A DNA stretch of 64,000 bases from Pectinophora gossypiella (Eukaryota > Arthropoda > Insecta > Lepidoptera > Gelechiidae), in assembly GCF_024362695.1 (NCBI RefSeq), contig NC_065426.1:6354236-6418235 (forward strand), read 5' to 3'. This document shows, piece after piece, positions 24,801-33,640 of this stretch. The notes under the pieces were generated by a model that was not told where the DNA came from, did no database searches, and worked only from the letters and a program-made list of their open reading frames with translations. Position numbers and translations under genes: made by a program. Position 1 is the first letter of the stretch, and each line of letters starts with the position of its first letter.

Positions 24801-26740
24801 ACCCGACAGAGTTAAGTAGCGAAACAGCGAGATGCCTATTTTATTCGCCCGGGTTATAAATTCGTTTTAAAATTAACTTGTTGACAATCATCCGTCCATT
24901 TTCTTTTCGGCGAATAAGAAAATGACGTGTATAACTTAAAATAAAATTAAGAGGTGTCTGCAGGAATCGGGGCCATTATCGTCATAACTCACATTAAATT
25001 CATTCAGTGACAACAAATACGAAAAAGATTTTTTGACGGATTTTTATGACATATTTTTTTTTTTGACTCGGATAGCACTTGGTCGGACAAAGTTTTTCGA
25101 AGTGAAACCGAATAAATTACACAGAACAAGATAAAACTGGTGCAATGATATACGCAGCTCAAAGCAGAGCTAATCTTAATGGAGCAAGGCGAAAAGTTAT
25201 GAAGCCAACCCAACTTGTGTTTGAGTTAACCATCACAACTAGTGAAACCAAAGTTAGTGCAAACTTGCAGAAAGCTGAACCCGGTACATTTCTAAATTAA
25301 ATTTTGTTTTAGTTCATTACCAGAATGAAGACTGGCTCTTTAAATGTTCGGTGACAAAGAACTGTTTGATAACTTCCGCGCGTTGCCGTATTTGAATAAT
25401 TTGATTTGGGAACACTGAGACAGTAGTTTCCAGCTTTAGTTTTTGCTTTAATATTCTGGACAGATTTCTTTATTATCAGAGCTACGTAATATGATCGAAA
25501 ATTAGACATTATATACCGGACACGAGCTACAAGTCTGGCGATGAATATGCTATATAATTTATGTATACTAAATTTAGCTTATATGTTCAAAATAACGCCT
25601 AAATGCAGAAATTTTAAGGTTATAATTGCATAAAGTAAGAAAGAAAGACTAACAGAGATTTGTGCATTTTGGAAGCTACATGACTTAAACAAAAACACAA
25701 AGAAAAAGAAACAAAATAATAACACAATAATACAAACAAAATAAGAAAAGCACTGATCACCACAAAACCACCCCAAAAATTTCCACTGGTTTCAAAAGCA
25801 AATCCAGTATGTCGATTTCTAATTCTTGTTATTATTTTCCTCAAAATATGATTTTCTTCACAGTTTTGCAACATCCTCAAATCATCATCCTGGGACGTTC
25901 GTTACGACAACCTTGCCAAAGTACCCTACGCCGTTCAAGACAAAAACTGGGTCTCCTATGACGACCCGGATTCCATAACCGAGAAAGTGAAATACGCCCT
26001 GTCAAAAAACATTTCTGGCATCATGATGTGGAGTATAGAAACTGACGATTTCCATGGAACATGTACTGGTGAAGACTTCCCTTTGTTGAGAGCTATAAAC
26101 AGAGCTTTAGGAAGAAGTGTTGAAATTGGAGAATCAATTTCGACTGCAAGTCCTACCGCTTCAACTACAGTCGAAGTGCCTTCATCTTCTGCTGTTACTT
26201 CTACATCGACTTCCGGATCTGAAACTACTTCATCTTTACCTGCCTCTTCGACTACAACTTCAACACCTATTACTGGTAAAATGATTTTTATTCTTCCTAT
26301 TATAATAACATTCATAGATTACATTTAGCCACTTTTTTTTGGTGTAATATCACTAACAAATAGTTTATAGTTTGTGATTGTTGTACTTGGACTTCGTCTG
26401 TGGAACCTACTCTAAATGTACTATTTTACCCTAAAAAGAAGCATGGAGAATGCTACACCGACAATAGCGTGGCTCTTACATTAGTGATGACGAATCAATC
26501 TATTTTGAACATTATCGTTTTTCTTTTTCAGAGATTACGTCTGAAAGTTCTTCTAAACCTTCAGTCTGTCAGCATGAAGGCATCGTGGCAGATCCTGACG
26601 ACTGCTCCGGCTTCATCTACTGTATCCGAAATGCTAATGGCAACCTGGAAGCCAAGATATTTGAATGCCCCAAAGGTCTACATTGGGATGCCTCTGAATC
26701 ATTGTGTAACTATCCTAGTTTAGCCAAGTGCAGTGTATAG
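15894..26740 (+). CDS. Secreted chitinase (GH18 plus C-terminal CBM14)
   Basis: Eight exons were read: 15894-15960, 21374-21556, 22385-22485, 23108-23373, 23765-23925, 24127-24281, 25864-26275 and 26532-26740, totalling 1554 nt or 517 residues. Every junction has GT/AG and keeps frame (intron phases 1,1,0,2,1,0,1). The start is the ATG that opens a signal peptide (MCVKIFVLTLLLMCANYVVS). The GH18 barrel shows KIVMCYYGTWATYR (from residue 23), LAVGGWNEGS (about 103), the catalytic FDGFDLDWEYP with E149 as proton donor and D142, D145 and D147 intact, LMSYDMYGAWD, GVPFYGRTF and GIMMWSIETDDF. A Thr/Ser-rich, probably O-glycosylated linker (about 396-460) precedes a six-cysteine peritrophin-A domain. 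It should hydrolyse chitin outside the cell, in gut peritrophic matrix or cuticle; which chitinase group it belongs to is not settled. Intron 1 (5.4 kb) is loaded with repeats. Confidence 0.92.
16099..16139 (+). repeat. AAAAT pentanucleotide microsatellite
   Basis: AAAAT units are repeated in chitinase intron 1. Confidence 0.85.
16190..16323 (+). repeat. SINE-like repeat, family D
   Basis: This is one of the fuller copies: TTCGCGCCCAAGTGGACACC, CTTCAGCGCTCCCCATTGGT, CCGGCCAAGTAGTTAATGCC and an AACGTCAAAAAA end. It lies in intron 1 of the chitinase. Confidence 0.7.
16366..16648 (+). mobile_element. tRNA-derived SINE, family B
   Basis: The head GAGCTCGGTGGCGCAACGG has an A-box-like start. The body contains AAAGGCCGGTCATAGGATGG, GAGCTCCTCCGTGCTTCGGA and TCAATCCGCACTGGGCCCGC, and the 3' end is a GATGATGATGA tail. 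I recognise this as a very common lepidopteran SINE type. It is close to full length and well preserved. Confidence 0.85.
16778..16948. mobile_element. Fold-back MITE, family 1 (shortened centre)
   Basis: The left arm GGGTGTTAGTAACGCCGTAT with GGGGATGATTCAGACCACGA pairs with the right arm GAATCATGGTTTGAATCATC and TTCGTTACAATATCAC. The centre is about 50 bp shorter than in other copies. Confidence 0.7.
17675..17790 (-). repeat. SINE-like repeat, family D (inverted)
   Basis: AGATTTGCCGCAAATGGCAT and CTTGGCTAGACAAATGGGGG are the reverse complement of the family D core. The copy continues to CCTGAGGGTGCCCAGTTAGG. Confidence 0.65.
18320..19430 (+). pseudogene. Degenerate non-LTR retrotransposon ORF1 (gag), Jockey-like
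   Basis: From about 18320 an open frame runs to a stop at 18787, with sequence resembling Jockey-type gag (LYQRYVTNLEK, LATREVPVDTDIAKLEEEL, KNRGYELLFV), ending in CHHCQ. Just after the stop, shifted frames continue three cysteine knuckles (CVRCGKSHAAKAC; CCNCSGLHPANSSSC). A further piece (19155-19430) has the leucine-rich LEMLEQTIQLLYDIL. Stops and frameshifts at 18787 and around 18870-19150 mean it cannot make a full protein. No ORF2 (endonuclease/RT) follows, although LINE copies are normally cut at their 5' rather than their 3' side. It lies in chitinase intron 1. Confidence 0.7.
19431..20985. other. Intron 1 stretch without recognised features
   Basis: A GC-moderate tail of the gag fragment gives way near 19700 to AT-rich DNA. 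Near 20282-20316, GGTGTGGTTTACAGCAGGAT resembles 16995-17012 inverted (AAGCAATCCTGCTGTAACCC), hinting at a further repeat pair around 16990-17350 and 20050-20320. No coding sequence was recognised. Confidence 0.35.
20986..21078 (+). repeat. SINE-like repeat, family D, partial
   Basis: GGGTGAGAGCCCTCCGCGCC and CCGGCCAAGTAGTTATTGCC match the family D core. Confidence 0.6.
21640..21800 (+). repeat. LINE ORF2 3' fragment, family G
   Basis: This is the best copy of a fragment that encodes MKRLINAEEAREVCQDRSKW and then NSIVSAYPG, repeated in part at 10435-10600, 28196-28265, 46195-46305 and 56160-56180. A shared coding tail at several places suggests 5'-truncated copies of one non-LTR retrotransposon; the clade was not determined. 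Confidence 0.5.
21815..22035 (+). repeat. SINE family J
   Basis: ATGAGTTACTGCAATTTTCA, CTAACACAGTTGACTTG, AAAGCTCGGTGAGGTGTGGG and TTAGTTCATTTGCGATGGAT match copies at 13545-14065 and 53645-53830. Family J traces also appear at 22880-23005 and 24440-24510. Confidence 0.6.
22110..22225 (-). repeat. SINE family C, partial
   Basis: GACTCGCTCACCTAACCTGA and AGATTTGACAAGTCCAG match 27280-27320. It ends before chitinase exon 3. Confidence 0.55.
24618..24974. mobile_element. Fold-back MITE, family 2
   Basis: The left end is GGTGCTAATTCCTGCAGACG and the right end is CTGCAGGAATCGGGGCC. Central blocks CGTCAATTTTAAGCATAAAT and ATTCGCCCGGGTTATAAATT are shared with 11461-11836. It sits in chitinase intron 6. 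Confidence 0.75.
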
Positions 26741-26791
26741 ATGAGTGATTAAAACAAAAACACTACATAGCAAGACACGTGTAAAAAAAAT

Positions 26792-26797
26792 AATAAA
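26792..26797 (+). terminator. Polyadenylation signal of the chitinase gene
   Basis: AATAAA lies 52 bp after the TAG stop, a typical 3' UTR distance. Confidence 0.6.
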
Positions 26798-27204
26798 AAA
26801 TATCGGTTATATCGCGTCACTGTGATTTTTTTCACCCCCTTTTTATCTCCTTACGGGACGATTACCGGGCTAAAAACTATCCTGTATTTTGCTTATAAAA
26901 GTAAGTGCGCAATGCAAACAAATGTCAAATTGCAATATTTCTTTCTTAGATGAATTGCTTCGATGTAGCCATTTTAACCCCACTGTTCTACAAAGAAAAT
27001 GTTCAGTTCAAACTTAAACATGTATTATATTGTATCATGGCTGGAAGACTTGAGAAAAGGGAGCATATTATCCGGGCCTATTGTCATGGTAAACACCAAG
27101 TATTAGTGGGATGGGAAGGAAACGTCTATGTGGCATTATATTTAGTAAAACACAGAATTAGGTACAGCGCTGCTATTTTCTTAATGTCCCTCGGCAATTA
27201 TCGC
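26798..27204. other. Gene-free stretch
   Basis: No gene is seen. The segment GCTTATAAAAGTAAGTGCGC with AATGCAAACAAATGTC near 26890-26930 recurs inverted near 28900-28960, so it is probably repeat DNA. Confidence 0.4.
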
Positions 27205-27560
27205 ATACAAACTAACATTGATACACCCTCGGTCAGCGAAAATCATCTCCCTAGTAGTATCCCGTTTTTCACAGGGTCCGCTCACCTTACCTGAAGATTT
27301 GACAGGTCCGATTTTATACAGAAGCAACTGCCTGTCTGACCTTCCAACCCGCGAAGGGAAAATCAGCCCAATACAGGTTAGGTCACACACCTCTGAAGGT
27401 ACATTTCTCGGGAATGTGAGTTTCCTCACGATGTTTTCCTTTACCGCTGAACATATGATAATTGTTTATGATCCAAACATGGATTCGAAAACAATTCGAC
27501 AATCATTGGTTTAGGCCTGTGCTGGAGCAAGCGTTCTACCAACTGAGCTACCGCGGCTCA
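27205..27560 (-). mobile_element. tRNA-derived SINE, family C
   Basis: On the minus strand the head reads GCGGTAGCTCAGTTGGTAGA, an unmistakable tRNA D-arm/A-box, followed by GTTTTCGAATCC (B-box-like) and the family body (AGGTGTGTGACCTAACCTGT, CGGACCTGTCAAATCTTCAG). The orientation is opposite to the chitinase gene. Not a functional tRNA, since no matching acceptor stem is present. Confidence 0.78.
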
Positions 27561-29850
27561 TTTCGGTCTGCAAAAATATAAAAGATAAAAACAAAAAAAA
27601 ACATATAAAAAAGATAAAGATTAAAAACTAAAACTCGAATACGGAAAAATCACAATCTAAAAATAATGAAACAAGAAAATAGGTAAGTATACTATTTCTG
27701 CGAAATTCTTCCGAATAGTGATGTTTAGGAGGTAGCCGTGGTTTAGGTACCTACCTACCTACATTCATAGAAGCTTAGATATTTTATTTTTTGTAAGGAG
27801 CTTGAATGAAAAATGTTGTTTTCTTTTGGGAACATGTTTTGTAACAGAAAGAAATGAAAACAATTTATAACTTTAGCGACAAATACTCGGGTATTTGTCA
27901 AAGATAATTGGTTAGGTACTTTTTTACTTAGAGCCTCAAATTGCGTACAATTTTGCAAAGTCAAAATGTTTGCTATTACCCTCTGAATTTCTTTGACAGA
28001 TGTTTCTAAAATGTACTTACGTATCACGACAAGGACCTTTCGGCAAGTGGCCATTAAAAATAGTCGTTTCGAATGTGAAACTCATAATGTAACTTACCAA
28101 CTTGTACACCATCACAGCATTGCAAAAAATATTGAATGTTGGTAAATTTGCTATCGGAAAATTCAACTAAACTACACTTCACTTTATTTATTTTGAATGT
28201 GGAGAAGCAAGAGAATTGTGTCAGGATCAAAGCAAATGGAATTCCATAGTATCTGCTTACCCTATATGTATACATCACTTTAATAATAGGTACATTAGCT
28301 TTTAAAAGTCCTCGACACACCCTGAAAGTCCTTTATCATCCTCGATCCGTCAAAAACGCGTAATAACATTATCCCCTTTCAAATTGATACGTCACCGCTT
28401 ACAGCCATTGTTCGCAACTGTCACTGGTGTAGGTAGAATATTCTTCTAACACTAAGACGTTGCGTAATTCCCTGAGATGATTTATAATACGGCAGCTATT
28501 TAGAGGGCACTTAATCACGGAGGAGACAGCGGAGCGAAACTCCGGCGCTGTAAACTCTTCAAAAGTCACTCAGTGACACATAAGTTGACACAACTCTCGG
28601 TGTGGTACTACCCGTTCTCACTAATTATCGTATACATACTTATCCCAACAAAAACATTAATGTGAAATGAGAGCCTAGTTCAGTGTTATGAAATCATAGG
28701 TCTTATGCCTTGGTTGTTGACTTCAACGACAAAAGAAATGAGATCTAAATGGGTGCGAAGTTTAATGGTCAATCCTGTATATTTATAACAACATCAAATA
28801 TAATTTCTTCTTATAACTTAAGATAATATATTGTAGCCTAAGGGCCGATTTGTCTAGTTTGGTGACAAACGCCACATCGAAGCAATTTATTTAAAAGAGC
28901 AATTTTTGCTATTAGACATTTTTTGCATTGCGCACTTACTTTTATAACAATATTGCTTTTTAAGATGAATTGCATCAACGTGGACTTTTTTAATCTCCCT
29001 GATTAGGTTAGGTTAAGTTAGGCCAATTAATATCAGAGACATCGAGTTTACTATCACAACAGGAGGCCCTTAGTACCGCACCCTTGTACGTGAATCACAA
29101 AATTCACAAACTTGACTCTCACAAGTCGCGAACTCTTACAAATGCTTGTTTTATTGCAGACACTTTTTATAAGGGAACCATCTAAAAACTTGCTACCAAA
29201 CAAATCTGCTTTACGTGATATCTTTTTGTTATCAGCGACTCCGTAAAGGGACTATCCCGTTCGCCATTCGGCGGGAAATAGAAAACATTGCAAAATTACA
29301 ACGTGGTGACCGGGTGACAACGATTCTAATAAAGTAATAGGGGTTAATCTAAAAAGCAATATTGCTATTTGACATTATAAGCCCAATTGCAGTATCGCTT
29401 TTTTAGATGAAATGCTTCAATGTGGCCTAAGAACCTCCTGGTTTGGTTTTCGGGCTCGTCCTGTCGTATAAATAGGTGATGATGATGATGATGATCTCTC
29501 CGACCGATTTCGGCCATGGCGACCACTTCGACTCCTAGTCGGCACGACGCTGATGCGCCCGAAGATGGCTTATGTAGCCTATCTTTATAAATAGGTACAT
29601 AGCAATTGGCAAAACAAAACGAAAATAGAATAGAATAACTAAAAAACGAACGAAACTCTATATACTTATTGTAGCCTAAACTATATATTCAACATAAAAA
29701 ACATGCGTATACTCACCCCCGCAATTCATTAGGGTAAAATTAAATGACGTATTAATAGAAATCCAAAACTCGTAAACTGATTTGAAAATCTCTTCTTTTG
29801 ACATCACTTTTATAAATTTTTCCAGTCCATTTTTGTTACATTGGTGCTGA
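27561..29850. other. Gene-free stretch
   Basis: AT-rich intergenic DNA. Recognisable items are a family G fragment at 28196-28265, the repeat TAGATGAATTGCTTCGATGT-like blocks near 26950 and 28965 and 29405, and a GATGATGATGATGATG run at 29472-29490 leading into GACCGATTTCGGCCATGGCG, a SINE-like 3' end. Open frames here show no domain. Confidence 0.4.
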
Positions 29851-30130
29851 TTCTAGAGAACAAAACTTAACTGTAGGTTAGTCTGATAGCTCTAATAATA
29901 ATGCCGTCCTTCACTTACGGCGAGTGCAAGACAGAGATAAAGCTAGTTTTAGAACTGTTGTTGTTAACAACATAACGTTATTATCGCAAATTTCTGCAGA
30001 CACCCACTTAATTTTAGTGTGACAGTTCTAAAACTAGCTTTATTATTATTATTAAATAAAACATACTAAAAATAAACAGTTATTATTATTATTAAATAAA
30101 ACATTAATGTTTTATTTAATAATAACTTTA
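29851..30130. repeat. Inverted repeat-bearing repeat with ATT-rich tail
   Basis: AAAGCTAGTTTTAGAACTG (29939-29957) pairs with CAGTTCTAAAACTAGCTTT (30024-30042), a 19-bp perfect inverted repeat around 66 bp. TTATTATTATTATTAAATAA runs follow. The termini echo MITE family 2 (GGTGCTGATTC at 29843; TTCTGCAGACACCCA at 29992). Confidence 0.55.
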
Positions 30131-30807
30131 TAAATTTGCAGGCTTTTATGTACCCAGTACACACAGTACAATATTTCCCTTTTCGTGTCATTCAAAGAAT
30201 ACATGTAAGTAAGTTATGATTTTTATCTAAAAAAATAATTTCAATATCACAAAAAGAATTTCTACTGCCCCAGCGAGGAAAAACATTTACCCAAAAAAAA
30301 AGGAAAAGAATATTGGGCGACCTCTAAGAGGTTTTAATAAAAATTTTGATGCGTTTAAACAACCCAATTCATATTCATGAATGGCAATTCCTTTCTCGAA
30401 GACGGAATAAATTATATATGCGATGCGGAATATCGTGGAGGTGAAAAACCTTCATAACCGCTCCGGTTATTTTGTGAGGAATTGTTACAAATAGGCTGTT
30501 TTTGTGACGGCTCGCGTACTCGCGGCTGTTTTCAGACGCACCGCAATATGGTGGGGACGTTATGAAGTAGTGCTTCGGTTGAAGTTCCAGCCGAGTAGCA
30601 AACCTACAGTGAGTTAAGTTATTTAGAAAGCCGATCAAGTGCAAATCTGACTAGCGCACCGAGGGGTACAAGGCTTTGACTTTGCCGTTGAAATACTTTT
30701 TTTTTTTCATGAATTGTAGGTACAGAATAATAATGCGAGCCGAAAGGAACGTGACCTGGAGAGACCCTCATTGACAAATCTACATTTAACTATCTTTTTT
30801 TTTTTAT

Positions 30808-30897
30808 GTGACTTGTTGTAGATTTGTCTCAGGTGGCATTAACTACTTGGCTGGACAAATGCTGAGCGCTGAGGGCTCTCACCCGGTACTAAGATTT
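30808..30897 (-). repeat. SINE-like repeat, family D (inverted)
   Basis: TTGGCTGGACAAATGCTGAG and CTGAGGGCTCTCACCCGGTA match family D. Confidence 0.65.
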
Positions 30898-31491
30898 AAC
30901 TATCAAATTAAATGCAACCTTGTAGCAAATAAAATGTATTAAAGAGAAATCTGGTGTCTGAATAGAGTCGAATAGGCTTTACCTGCGTCCCCAAGTGCCT
31001 ATTAGCCTCGTCTATAAGTCACTGGTATTGCAGTTATCAGTGCTTTCCACTCGATGGAGCTACTTCGAACCAATGGTCGAACCAATTTGTTACATTACTA
31101 TTCTTTTGGAAAATAATTTTATTTCACCAACCCGTTGGGCTGTAAGTCGGAATATTACCTTATCTACTTATACATATATTATGAGTCTGACTTGTCGTAT
31201 GTAAAGGGCTAAACTTGAAAATCAACTAATTAATTAAATTATGCAGGTTTTACTGTTCAGAAATCAGAATCATATTTTATTTAACGTAATTATTATTTTT
31301 GTATGTACGTCATTTCGCAAGGCTGAGGAGAAGAAATGACAAGAAACTTCAACAGCAACACATCTTTTAAATCACAAAAAAATCGTTTCAAAAATTTTTA
31401 ATCGTTTATAGGTATACATTGGAACCCATTTTAATACCCGGCATTTTTATAAATAATTATTTATTTATTTATCAATGTTCTAGAACTATCT

Positions 31492-31986
31492 TTACAAGAC
31501 TATCCCAATACAATAGTTCACTAGAAATATACATAATGATACAAATCTTAAAGTAGGAGCAATTAATTTTATAGTACATAGCATGTAACATATGTTATAT
31601 AAGGTGACCTTTCGGAATTCGGCCAGGCTACATATAAGTATATCAGTCCTTTCTGCGATCTCATTAAGTGTGTGCAGTGCTCGAGTCAGCGGCGATTTGT
31701 TTACAAGGTTCGTCCGTCCCCTGGCAACGCTGAACAGCCGAGGCATCCTTCTCCGATACACATATCTGTCGGGTACACTTACTTTTAAATATGCTAGTGC
31801 ACTGGGATTGTGAATTATTCCACGAAATACTTCACACAAGTACACAGATATCGCCAGGTTCCTCCTAAGTTCCAGTTTGTTGTATCCCACCATACCCAGA
31901 ACAAATAAAGTGGGATACATTAACGGATAAAAAGGATAGACACCATACAGTTTTTGATATAAGTACCTAGTAAATTTATTTTGCAT
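31492..31986 (-). pseudogene. C-terminal fragment of a non-LTR retrotransposon ORF2
   Basis: A 164-codon frame on the minus strand carries a pattern I associate with the end of LINE reverse transcriptases: LELRRNLAISVYLCEVFRG, IIHNPSALAYLKVSVPD, an RPRLF-like RMPRLF, RTNLVNKSPLTRALHTLNE. The RT core (YxDD) and endonuclease are absent, so this is a 5'-truncated dead copy. The first Met seen is simply the first available codon. It lies 80 bp from the BEL element and is unrelated to it. Confidence 0.65.
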
Positions 31987-32040
31987 TTTTTACAACTTTA
32001 TTTTAAATTTGGATTCATCGAAAAGCCTACTTACACATAA

Positions 32041-32068
32041 CATAACTAGCCTATAATATCTACGGCCC
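32041..32068 (+). repeat. SINE family F, left half, ending in BEL target site
   Basis: TAGCCTATAATATCTACGGCCC is the start of a family F repeat (compare CAGCCTATATACGTCCCACT at 54941). The last five bases GGCCC (32064-32068) are the target duplication of the BEL/Pao insertion. Confidence 0.75.
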
Positions 32069-32599
32069 TGTATCGTATTCATAATTTCATTTTATATTTT
32101 TCCGCGAAATTGAATGTCGAGATTAGTTTCTAAACGTGTAGCGCCATCTAGCGCACTATGAGTCCTACTAATGACAACCGGGAGCCACCCCCCGCGCCCC
32201 AAAAGTGAAGAAAAAACTATGGACACGCGTGTGCGCGCTCTCTTATAAATAAATCGTTTTGTCCTAATTTAATCCGTAAATCCGCTTGTAAGCTAATAAA
32301 CTAGCATATTCTACGTGTTATATGAACAATTGGTGATAAAAGTTGATCCTGCATTGGAGTTCACCATCAATTCGAAGCCTCAGCTCGATACGTGCGCCGG
32401 CCGGCTGAAGAGGAATTCCATCACCCCGGAGCGGTTTGCTGTGGCAGCCCAGGTAGGACTCATATTCTATATACGCCAGGAACCGAATCTCGACCTCTCG
32501 AACCTTTAGATTCCGAAACCAGGCGTGTTCATTAAGAAACGCTTGGTCCCCAGACGTTGGCGAGACCATCACGCGTTTTAAATTTCTCGTCCCGCCACA
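32069..32599 (+). repeat. 5' LTR of BEL/Pao element
   Basis: TG...CA ends; contains TATAAATAAATCG near 32244 as a possible promoter or poly(A) region. Short open frames within it are repeated identically in the 3' LTR and are not genes. Confidence 0.95.
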
Positions 32600-32605
32600 T
32601 CTTTT

Positions 32606-32623
32606 TGGTGCCGAAACCCGGGA
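32606..32623 (+). promoter_or_regulatory. Primer binding site of BEL/Pao element
   Basis: TGGTGCCGAAACCCGGGA starts six bases after the 5' LTR. It is the complement of a tRNA 3' end TCCCGGGTTTCGGCACCA, which fits the remembered insect tRNA-Phe (5' GCCGAAA acceptor strand). Confidence 0.8.
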
Positions 32624-33640
32624 ACTTAGGCGGTTCCCATTTAAATTAATCTTATTAGAGTCATATCTGATCTAATTCATTTTCTAAAATATAGTTTTCA
32701 AACCGACGCTATTTTGTCTAATTACATTCAAATCCGTCCGCCATCTTTCGCCATTTGCATAACTTTCATCTAATTTCCAACAATTACATTGCAAAATATT
32801 TTTTGTAATTTTTTGCTAAAATACGAACAGTTTGCTATTTAACAAGTGTTACTTCATTAAAATAATTGTTTCTAGATCTTTTAGCAATAGAATTATATCA
32901 ATTTTATTTGAAAAATAACAATTGAGCTTGTTTAAATCGGTTTGCCGTTGTTCGTATAATCCGACTCGTTACGAAAGTCAAGCATACGCACAGACCTCAC
33001 TCGTCTTGAACGACCTCCGTAAATCTGTCGCGTTATTGTTTGTTTACATTCTGTCCGAGATCGTATTTTATTTGTCTTTCAAGCGGATTATTCACTTTAT
33101 TTGAGTTAATAAATCAAGTGGTGTTACTGAGTGTTATCTATACTAGTAAAATAAACAATATTCTAGTGTAAATAGTGCGTAATTGGTAAAAGAAAAAGAT
33201 TGTTGTTTCGACAAGTAAGTTTGTGTGCAAATTCTCTTAACTAGCCGGTGCATATAGATTATACTTGTCATTATTCGCACCAACAATTTATTCTTAACCT
33301 CTTTATTTACGTAGCTATAATCGTAACTCGTTATATACCTATATCATCCGTACACCGGCCGAAACAAATAAAGTTTAGGTTAGGTTTCATAGGTATGTTC
33401 TCATTTCGTATCAATTGTTTATTTTAGAGACACCACTTGTGTTACTCAGACTTCAACTCGTTAATACCGACTTCTCTTGTAAACTTACCTTTGTTTAGAT
33501 AGGTTTTCGTTCCCGTGTAGGTATTATTCATAATCGTAAACTCGTTATCAGTTTATCAGTGCATTTGAGTTTCTTCAGTATTCGCGCGCGTTTGTACTTA
33601 CGTAAACGTTTGTCTGTGCTCGATTTATAGGTGTTTCAGT

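Noticed and set aside
27525..27560. Possible tRNA gene (GCGGTAGCTCAGTTGGTAGA, minus strand)
   Set aside because: No cloverleaf with matching acceptor stem; it is the head of a SINE whose body is repeated elsewhere.
29000..29025. TTAGG-like telomeric repeats (AGGTTAGGTTAAGTTAGG)
   Set aside because: Only two to three imperfect units; not an interstitial telomere array.
32315..32572. Open frames on both strands inside the BEL LTR (also at 39334-39591)
   Set aside because: Identical in both LTRs and within terminal repeats; not genes.
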